From NCBI RefSeq assembly GCF_027942865.1, contig NC_134528.1:12106086-12170085 (forward strand): DNA of 64,000 bases, written 5' to 3'. Positions 59,601 through 64,000 of the stretch are shown here, one piece after another. How positions within the stretch are numbered: position 1 is the stretch's first letter; each line of letters starts with the position of its first letter. Position numbers and translations under genes: made by a program. The DNA comes from Odontesthes bonariensis (Eukaryota > Chordata > Actinopteri > Atheriniformes > Atherinopsidae). The notes beneath the pieces were generated by a model that searched no databases, was not told the origin of the DNA, and was given only the letters and a program-made list of their open reading frames with translations.

Positions 59601-61739
59601 TTAGTGGGTGTAAGGATGACATTATGATGACACAGACATCAGAGATGGACTGCAATTCAGCAAAAAGCACCGAGTGATGTATGATGAGGGGGAAAAAAAG
59701 CCCAAAAGTGGTGCTTCACAAATCTTTGATTGCATTGTTTTTGGTCTGTGTTTCTCAGCAGGACACAATATTTAGCACAGCAGACAGAGCTGACAGTTCA
59801 TGCTCCAGCACACAAGAGTGGAAGAGGGGAAAGAGGGGAGCTGAGTAGCAGATGGACAGAGACACAACTGATAATAAGCATGGGCAGAAGGGGGTGAAAG
59901 TACTAGAAATTTGAAAACTACTATTGTAACCTTCTCGGTTGCTCTGGAAGAATAAAAAAATAAAAAAAGAACAGCTTGTATTTGGATTACATGCTTGGGA
60001 GCGTCAAATCAACTATGGATATAGTAGAGTAGGGATCCATTTCTGCATTTACATCAGAAATGGCAGGTCTTGTTTAGATTAAGTCAAGAAAGGCAAAATG
60101 GGGATGGGTTGGAACATCTTGTCTCTGTATTTTGCTTGAGAGGTGGTTTCTTTTTTCTCTATCATGCCCAATAATACAGCACTGACCAACAAAGGAATAT
60201 TACTGTCAAGCACACACTGCTGTGATGTATACTTTACTAACAAAAGCTCCCCCAAATGAAGATGAGAGCCAATACGCTCCATGCCTTCCCAGAAAGCATT
60301 TGTCCATTTGAAAGCATTAACAGACCCTCAGAGAAATAGTAATGTAGATGAATGTCTTTTTCTAGAAACAAGGAAAATGGATGACTGGGAAGTGAATGGT
60401 TAAGGTCCAACTTCCGTACATTAGAAACTATCCGTACATTTGAAACTATAGCCATTTAAATATTCTGTGCAGCATGATCAATCACAATGTCTCATCTTCA
60501 TCTGCTAAGTGGGAAAAAAACCCAAACAAACAAAAGAAAACACGAAATGTTTCAATTTCAAGTAAAGTATCTTCATTCCAAGAGAGATTTGAACATAACT
60601 TTATACCTGAGATTTTCGTACATGTGCTCACCATAATCTCTAGAGTTGCTATGAAACAGCTCTGCTTTGTTCTTGTGGGGGGCAAAAAGTACATAGGGCC
60701 ATGGGGTGTTTGGGCCTCTTTGTGCTTTTACTGGGGAGGGAACCCAGGTTGTGGGTGTTTTAAAACGAGGGTGTCCTGTGGATTCGGAGTGCTCATACTC
60801 ACTTGTGGAAGATCTTGGCCCTTTTGTCGCTTGAGAAGTTCTCCAGCTGCAGTGACTCCTGGGTGAGGAAGGCTACAGCCAAGTGAAAGTAGTTGTTCCA
60901 CAGCTAAGCCAGATAACGACAAAGAGTGGTGGTGGTGGTGGTGGTGGGGAGGAATAAGAGATTATTTAACTCACAGCTTAAAGCCAGTTTTACAACAGTG
61001 TTATTCAGTGCTAGACAACGTGGGCAGGAAAGCTTTATGGTTTCATTAAATCAAAAGCTTTAGATGAGCTGGTTCCACTTTTGTGTCGGGAAGCTGTCCC
61101 AGTGGATGAAGAGGTTGGTGATTTAGGCCACTGTCCTCCACAGCACACTTTTAATCAGAAAATGACAGCAGCAAAAGGAATCTACAGATCCACCATTTTT
61201 CACTGCTGTGTACATACTTCATGCATTTATATGAAATAAGAGTCTTCGTGATGATTTAAATATCAAGTAGAGAGTAGAAAATTCTTTGTGAGAGTAGACA
61301 TTCGTTCTACCTATGATAGAAGGGTACGAATTGAATTTTAAAACTAAATTATTTCATCTTGTTGAATTGTCTTTTTGCTTAGAAGGAAAATCCAGCAGCT
61401 TTATTCGTAAACCACAAAGACAGCTTTAAGTGCTTTTAGTCATACAAACACGACTACATTATTTAATCCATAAAGGCTTTAAAAGCTCAGAGCAGTTTAG
61501 CTGTTGACAACATTCTTCCACATGTCAGACATTTACAAAAAAAAGCAAGCAGTTGCTCTATTCAAGGGTGAGAAGGTTGAAATATTCAGCAATGCACAAA
61601 AAAAAAAAAAAATGCTGGCAATTACAGAGTTATTTAAAGAGAAAAAAAAAGGTTTCAGTGGTGTAGTGCTTACCTGTAGCTCGAAGTTGGTTTGATCCAG
61701 AAATTTCTTGTTCAGCACTGCTGCATACTGACTTATAGC
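17510..61739 (-). CDS. dock1: Dedicator of cytokinesis protein 1, C-terminal half (23 exons; 5' part outside window)
   Basis: DOCK1 (DOCK180) is an atypical guanine nucleotide exchange factor. With ELMO it activates Rac at the plasma membrane in cell migration, engulfment of dying cells and myoblast fusion. The 23 exons sum to 2625 nt and stay in frame at every junction: 874 residues plus TGA, against about 1865 for full-length vertebrate DOCK1. The DHR-2/DOCKER catalytic domain runs from roughly exon 52186-52226 to exon 24689-24826. It contains the ISP motif needed for Rac activation ([14 protein letters not shown], exon 35604-35780) and the candidate nucleotide-sensor segment [10 protein letters not shown]. 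After it come a lysine-rich stretch ([11 protein letters not shown]) and a proline-rich tail with PPPLPVK and [15 protein letters not shown], Crk/Nck-type SH3 ligands, ending [10 protein letters not shown]. Tail sequence distinguishes DOCK1 from DOCK2 and DOCK5. One intron is U12-type; the rest are GT-AG of the major class. Confidence 0.97.
17860..18300. mobile_element. Tc1/mariner-like element relic (end fragment)
   Basis: The last dock1 intron contains the end region of a common fish Tc1-like element. Recognisable pieces are GAAAAGTTGGG near 17887, CCTGTTGCCAGTTAAGAGATG near 18180, and TGCTGGCATCAAATT near 18255. It is diverged and has no open frame. Confidence 0.55.
19170..19321 (-). CDS. 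dock1: dock1 exon (window exon 22)
   Basis: 50 codons after a split Ser: [20 protein letters not shown], then [15 protein letters not shown] and [10 protein letters not shown]. It carries the first PPPLPVK SH3 ligand. Acceptor GCACAG, donor GTAGGT. Confidence 0.95.
20954..21128 (-). CDS. dock1: dock1 exon (window exon 21)
   Basis: 58 codons plus one base, [20 protein letters not shown], then a Ser/Pro run ending [18 protein letters not shown]. Donor GTAAGA. The Ser/Asn-rich run appears expanded relative to mammalian DOCK1. Confidence 0.93.
22320..22518 (-). CDS. dock1: dock1 exon (window exon 20)
   Basis: 66 codons: [20 protein letters not shown], a polybasic run [18 protein letters not shown], then EAVILSET. 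Basic segments at this position bind acidic lipids in DOCK family members. The upstream intron is only 192 nt. Confidence 0.95.
22711..22853 (-). CDS. dock1: dock1 exon (window exon 19)
   Basis: 47 codons plus two bases, [20 protein letters not shown] through [12 protein letters not shown], with ATCAG acceptor and GTAATG donor. A Ser-rich linker after DHR-2 with the conserved [10 protein letters not shown] motif. Confidence 0.94.
23690..24480. mobile_element. Tc1/mariner-like element relic (end plus internal fragment)
   Basis: Starts with an end-like segment (CCAATGATTTGCAAATAA near 23748, CAAATTTGATGCCAACATG near 23802) and continues into internal sequence (CATAAGCCAGGCCTTCCCTG near 24034, TTTTCCACTTTGCCTCTGTCC near 24290). 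Both parts resemble the transposase region of the same fish family. Deletions and stops make it inactive. It lies in the intron between dock1 exons 18 and 19. Confidence 0.6.
24689..24826 (-). CDS. dock1: dock1 exon (window exon 18)
   Basis: 46 codons, [20 protein letters not shown] through [17 protein letters not shown], phase 0, with TTCCAG acceptor and GTAAGG donor. End of DHR-2. A perfect 12-bp hairpin lies 45-72 nt upstream of its acceptor. Confidence 0.95.
24871..24898. repeat. Perfect 12-bp hairpin near a dock1 acceptor
   Basis: Arms 24871-24882 and 24887-24898 are exact reverse complements with a 4-nt loop. On the dock1 sense strand the end of the 5' arm plus loop reads CTAACC, a good branchpoint-like sequence, 61 nt upstream of exon 24689-24826. 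Confidence 0.8.
25926..28613. repeat. 28-bp minisatellite, 96 units
   Basis: The unit is AGGATGTCTCTGTTAGG followed by TAGATATGTTC. It repeats from 25926 to 28613, exactly 2688 bp = 96 x 28. Counting unit by unit shows no insertion or deletion, only five recurring single-base variants: TTA to TTT, GGTAG to GGCAG, AGATATG to AGGTATG, TCTCTG to TCCCTG, and GATATG to GATGTG. The unit length is not a multiple of three and TAG recurs, so it is not coding. It lies in the 9.4-kb dock1 intron. A lone ATATGTTCAG remnant follows at about 28682. Confidence 0.97.
28614..34220. other. dock1: dock1 intron, right part beyond the minisatellite
   Basis: AT-rich intronic sequence with several A/T homopolymer tracts (for example 29332-29350, 30456-30472, 30604-30631) and a short CA run near 30414. 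No exon, RNA gene or nested gene is recognised. Confidence 0.6.
34221..34304 (-). CDS. dock1: dock1 exon (window exon 17)
   Basis: 28 codons, [20 protein letters not shown] then LKDFIAWQ, phase 0, DHR-2 lobe C. Its GTGAGA donor opens the 9.4-kb intron that holds the minisatellite. Confidence 0.95.
35604..35780 (-). CDS. dock1: dock1 exon (window exon 16), catalytic core
   Basis: 59 codons, phase 0. It carries [10 protein letters not shown], whose ISP triplet is the one whose replacement is known to abolish DOCK180 Rac activation. It also carries [16 protein letters not shown] in lobe C, where the nucleotide-sensing valine of DOCK exchange factors is expected (exact residue by family analogy). 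Confidence 0.96.
37404..37490 (-). CDS. dock1: dock1 exon (window exon 15)
   Basis: 29 codons, [20 protein letters not shown] then WFEVKSVST, phase 0, with CTCCAG acceptor and GTGAGT donor. DHR-2. Confidence 0.96.
39143..39227 (-). CDS. dock1: dock1 exon (window exon 14)
   Basis: 28 codons, [20 protein letters not shown] then KDPDNEFA, with CCCCAG acceptor and GTAATT donor. DHR-2 lobe B; the [10 protein letters not shown] stretch is a family hallmark. Confidence 0.95.
41064..41145 (-). CDS. dock1: dock1 exon (window exon 13)
   Basis: Completes the split Tyr codon and encodes [20 protein letters not shown] then VSEQIV. It starts after CTCAAG with no pyrimidine tract, consistent with U12 splicing. 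Donor GTAAGC. Confidence 0.94.
41400..41760 (-). pseudogene. Tc1-like transposase C-terminal fragment
   Basis: Minus-strand frames encode [30 protein letters not shown] and [14 protein letters not shown], typical of the C-terminus of fish Tc1-like transposases. The reading frame shifts between the pieces. It lies inside the U12-type intron. Confidence 0.75.
42230..42370 (+). pseudogene. Second Tc1-like C-terminal fragment, opposite strand
   Basis: The plus strand encodes [20 protein letters not shown] followed by [11 protein letters not shown], a diverged version of the same transposase tail as at 41400-41760, but inverted. Only the last part remains. Confidence 0.65.
42591..42732 (-). CDS. 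dock1: dock1 exon (window exon 12)
   Basis: 47 codons plus one base: [40 protein letters not shown], then KCSSGQ. Lobe B of DHR-2. The donor is GTATCCTC, the signature of a U12-type intron, and it splits the following Tyr codon. Confidence 0.96.
42733..47856. other. dock1: dock1 intron of 5.1 kb
   Basis: AT-rich intron with a TA microsatellite at 43635-43659 and several poly-A tracts. No coding exon is recognised. A 60-codon frame at 45192-45374 is unusual in lacking low complexity but matches nothing I know. Confidence 0.6.
43635..43659. repeat. (TA)n microsatellite
   Basis: About twelve TA/AT dinucleotides in the dock1 intron, with one CA interruption at the left end. Confidence 0.85.
47857..47961 (-). 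CDS. dock1: dock1 exon (window exon 11)
   Basis: 35 codons, [20 protein letters not shown] then [15 protein letters not shown], phase 0, with CAACAG acceptor and GTGAGT donor. The start of DHR-2 lobe B, highly conserved in the DOCK-A group. Confidence 0.96.
48555..48644 (-). CDS. dock1: dock1 exon (window exon 10)
   Basis: 30 codons, [20 protein letters not shown] then [10 protein letters not shown], phase 0, with CAATAG acceptor and GTAAGT donor. DHR-2 helices. Confidence 0.95.
49754..49873 (-). CDS. dock1: dock1 exon (window exon 9)
   Basis: 40 codons, [20 protein letters not shown] through [10 protein letters not shown], phase 0, with CTGTAG-type acceptor and GTAAGA donor. DHR-2 lobe A. 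Confidence 0.95.
51751..51841 (-). CDS. dock1: dock1 exon (window exon 8)
   Basis: Encodes [20 protein letters not shown] then [10 protein letters not shown], with TGCCAG acceptor and an atypical GTACAC donor. Helices of DHR-2 lobe A. Confidence 0.94.
52186..52226 (-). CDS. dock1: dock1 exon (window exon 7)
   Basis: A short 41-nt exon encoding [13 protein letters not shown] plus two bases of Arg, with TGTAG acceptor and GTAAGA donor. It is at about the N-terminal edge of DHR-2. Confidence 0.94.
52706..52862 (-). CDS. dock1: dock1 exon (window exon 6)
   Basis: 52 codons including [32 protein letters not shown] and [11 protein letters not shown]. It leads into the DHR-2 domain. The acceptor TACCAG has a poor pyrimidine tract but a CTAAT branch-like sequence close by. 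Confidence 0.95.
53127..53212 (-). CDS. dock1: dock1 exon (window exon 5)
   Basis: Encodes [20 protein letters not shown] then QYKVLFQK and two bases of an Ile codon, with TTGCAG acceptor and GTAAGT donor. The GGRGDE loop is typical of DOCK1. Confidence 0.95.
54243..54391 (-). CDS. dock1: dock1 exon (window exon 4)
   Basis: 49 codons after a split Gly: [20 protein letters not shown] through [16 protein letters not shown]. The acceptor is CTTTCAG and the donor GTGCGT is weaker than most here. Strongly conserved in DOCK1 and DOCK5. Confidence 0.95.
54980..55038 (-). CDS. dock1: dock1 exon (window exon 3)
   Basis: Encodes [19 protein letters not shown] flanked by split Lys and Gly codons, with TTTTAG acceptor and GTAATT donor. 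It matches the DOCK1 family helical region. Confidence 0.95.
55039..60802. other. dock1: dock1 intron of 5.8 kb
   Basis: No exon is recognised between the two flanking coding exons, and the protein is continuous without one. It holds a perfect hairpin at 58266-58309 and an 18-bp tandem duplication (unit starting TCCGTACATT) at 60413-60448. Sequence near 58400-58450 resembles a common fish repeat. Confidence 0.6.
58266..58309. repeat. Perfect 20-bp inverted repeat with 4-nt loop
   Basis: Arms 58266-58285 and 58290-58309 are exact reverse complements around loop AAAC. It would fold in the dock1 pre-mRNA. The stem is short for a microRNA precursor. Origin from a miniature transposon or a snap-back duplication is more likely. 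Confidence 0.9.
60803..60903 (-). CDS. dock1: dock1 exon (window exon 2)
   Basis: 33 codons plus two bases, [20 protein letters not shown] onward, with TTAG acceptor and GTGAGT donor. It belongs to the helical region before DHR-2. A GGT repeat lies about 22 bp into the upstream intron. Confidence 0.95.
60925..60948. repeat. (GGT)n microsatellite beside a dock1 acceptor
   Basis: About seven GGT units, read as CCA repeats on the dock1 sense strand, begin about 22 nt upstream of the acceptor of exon 60803-60903. Confidence 0.85.
61674..61739 (-). CDS. dock1: dock1 exon (window exon 1)
   Basis: 22 codons, [20 protein letters not shown] onward, phase 0 at both ends, with CTTCAG acceptor and GTAAGC donor. 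It lies upstream of the catalytic domain. It is the first exon visible; no further exon is recognisable in 61740-64000. Confidence 0.93.
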
Positions 61740-64000
61740 CTGAAGAAAAACTCTAGAAACACATAAGAAGAGTGGTAACACCGAATCCTTGAAGTGACGA
61801 AAGTCTCACCTTAAAACAAAGATATGTACGATGTGTTTGTTGCTGCAACATTTTTTTTTCCACTTAGTTTCCTATACGGATTTCTTGACAGGAGACTATT
61901 TTTAAGAGACAGATACCTTCCATAATAATCTAACAGGTTCTTCAAAATAGAAGAAGCCAGCAGGCAAAATCTAAAATGATCTTCTTGGTCTGTTCATAAA
62001 AGTGAGTCAGACGTTCACAAATTTAAATTACAGTTACTGTGAGACAGATAATGGACTTAATCTCACTTTACTGACAAGTGAAATGACATTAAATACAGCA
62101 AAATGTAGCTGATGTCATTGTGACAAACAGAGTGGAAGTAATTTCATTTATGTATGCTTTCCATGAATTTCGGCTCCTCTGTCAAATAAGTACAGTTCTT
62201 ATTTCTGGTTTTCCATCAAAAATACATAAAATATATATATTTTCTTCGTCACATGTGGCATTGGTCAGACGGAGTGATGATTTTAGATGAAAACTCTGGA
62301 GTCGGAAACCAAAAATTGGAACACATTGCACAAATATCCAGCCAGCTAAACAAACAACACATCCTTTGTGTCAGCACTGAGCTTACATTGGGAATCGCCC
62401 AAAATGAAGTCATTAACCACGGTCTCAAAGCCACACAAGATGAGAATCAACATTTTCTACTTTCACACATTTTCCCTTGTAAACAAACACTTTAAACGGA
62501 GCTGCAGCACAGGTTCAATCTTCTTTCTCTTTGGCAAGACTTAAGAGGTACAGAGGCCAGAGGCAGACCTCAAGTAGATCTTAATATGAACAATGTCTGA
62601 TGGGTTAATCCACTCTGAAGTTATTAACATTTCATTTTCCAGTATCAGTGGCATGAAGCTTTTAGAAGCAAATTATGATTGCTATTCACAGAGTTACTGG
62701 CCTATCTTCATTTCCTGGAAGAACCTTTCATGTAACTATGTTTGTATTAGTCTCTAACACTTAGATGCTAAAAAAAAAAGTCAATCTGAAAAAAGTACAG
62801 CATGTTCCATAAGAAGATTTATTTATTCAAGGAGGAATAACTCACATTGTTGTAGCTTTCTTAGTCCTTGCTTCAACTGACTTGAGCATTTTTAACACAG
62901 CAACAGATCAACACACACATGCAACAGCCGATTGCCAGAATTAGTACATGAAGATACATCAGGATGTGAGGAAAAATGCCAAGGTGACACAAGGACAATT
63001 GTTATGCCCCTTGAGTGGACTGCATCAGGGTTTCATGAGCAGGCAATAAAGCGGCATTAAGATGTAAAGCTCGTGTAACCAACACTGGCAGGTGAACAAA
63101 CATCTGCTGCACTGGTAGCTCCAAGAGAGCGCTCTGCCTTTGTCCTCACCCAGGCTAAATCCTTATTAGAGCTGGGTCTCATAGTGGGAATCGGCTATTC
63201 CAAATTCATCATCATCTTACTTTGTGCTTCAGTTGTGTGGCACTGGGGATCTGGGAACCTCCTGGAAGGTCAGACTTTTTAATGCTGTTGAGGTAGGGCA
63301 GGGGTTTCCCACTGGCCCAAATAGCTGACCTTGAACAGGAATATCACCACTGTTAACACAGCTGTGCTAAGGGACCAGGGTATTTTCAAGCCATTCAATA
63401 TTCATGCCCCACATTTATCTCCATTGCTGACAAAATCCTATCTGGGGCTGATGTGTGATACACATTCTGTGTGACCTTAATCATTAGCTGGAAAGGTTAA
63501 GTGTCACTGAACACCTTTGGATATTCCATTAGAACTCCATTTCTCTGGCTTTCTGGCCAGACCCCTACTGTCTCCTAAGCACTCAGACAGCCTATTAACA
63601 CCACACAGTGTGCACTAGCACAGGCACCCCAGTACAGGCACCCCCTCTGCACAATTCACTCAATTTTCTGCAGCTGTGAACATGCCAATACAGTTGATTC
63701 AGTTAATACTGGACTAATGCTAAAATGTATTTCCTCCCAGGGCTAAATATTGACCATTTTTTTGCTGGCTAAAGTAAAGACAGCCAATGAAAAAAAAAGT
63801 GCTGGCTACCCTCTTAGAAAAATAGAAGAAGAAAAAAAAAGGAGTATCATTTATCATATATATTACAGTCTTCTTAATGAAAGACAGCTTCAAAGCAGTC
63901 ACCATAAAGGGAAACAACAGTACTCTATTTCCTGATATCAGACAGCATTGTGAACAGCTTAAATCATGTTTCCAGCTTTAGTTTGGCAATGCCTCCACCC
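61740..64000. other. dock1: dock1 intron continuing past the window
   Basis: No further dock1 exon is recognised, so the upstream exon must lie beyond 64000. Only random short open frames and poly-A tracts are seen. Confidence 0.55.

Noticed and set aside
60474..60866. 130-codon plus-strand open frame
   Set aside because: Its right part is antisense to a clear dock1 exon (60803-60903) and the rest is low-complexity intron. No family resemblance.
63621..63645. Small direct repeat of ACAGGCACCCC
   Set aside because: A minor local duplication of two copies with no further context.
17606..64000. Nested insyn2a-like gene on the plus strand, as in mammalian DOCK1
   Set aside because: I looked for a long plus-strand coding exon inside the dock1 introns of this window and found none. 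It may lie further upstream in dock1.

Overview
The window is vertebrate nuclear DNA from a ray-finned (teleost) fish. The evidence is a Foxi1 protein of teleost type, the long intron-rich 3' half of a dock1 gene, and several repeat families common in fish genomes: Tc1/mariner-like DNA transposon relics, a non-LTR retrotransposon relic, and a dispersed repeat widespread in spiny-rayed fishes. The species cannot be named from this sequence. The repeat content and moderate intron sizes fit a percomorph better than a cyprinid, which is an inference.

Layout. Positions 1-4240 are intergenic and include a degraded DNA-transposon-like element (about 820-1760) that keeps a short spliced coding remnant. 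Positions 4265-6000 hold a complete two-exon foxi1 gene on the minus strand, with a TATA-like promoter and a polyadenylation signal. Positions 6000-16700 are intergenic and contain candidate foxi1 regulatory motifs, a Tc1-like transposase pseudogene (about 8860-9600), a dispersed fish repeat (12707-13265) and a non-LTR retrotransposon relic (about 14945-16450). From about 16737 to the right edge lies dock1, also on the minus strand. I resolve 23 coding exons (61739 down to 17510). Every splice junction keeps the reading frame, giving 874 codons plus a stop. They encode roughly the C-terminal half of the Rac exchange factor DOCK1: the stretch before the catalytic domain, the whole DHR-2/DOCKER domain, a lysine-rich segment and a proline-rich Crk-binding tail. 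The N-terminal exons (SH3, DHR-1) lie beyond position 64000.

The genes have separate jobs. Foxi1 is a forkhead transcription factor for ectodermal, otic and ionocyte lineages. Dock1, with ELMO, activates Rac in migration, phagocytosis and cell fusion. They are tandem, same-strand neighbours, matching the mammalian DOCK1-FOXI2 arrangement more closely than DOCK2-FOXI1.

Main points for a second look: (1) a 28-bp minisatellite of 96 units with no net length drift in the 9.4-kb dock1 intron, with a readable internal 32-unit shifted duplication; (2) a dock1 intron (41146-42590) with clear minor-spliceosome (U12) signals; (3) a perfect 12-bp hairpin with a branchpoint-like sequence at its loop, just upstream of the exon that follows the minisatellite intron; (4) a perfect 20-bp-arm hairpin at 58266-58309; (5) a palindromic homeodomain-type site and a forkhead dyad upstream of foxi1. 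I found no convincing wholly new protein system.
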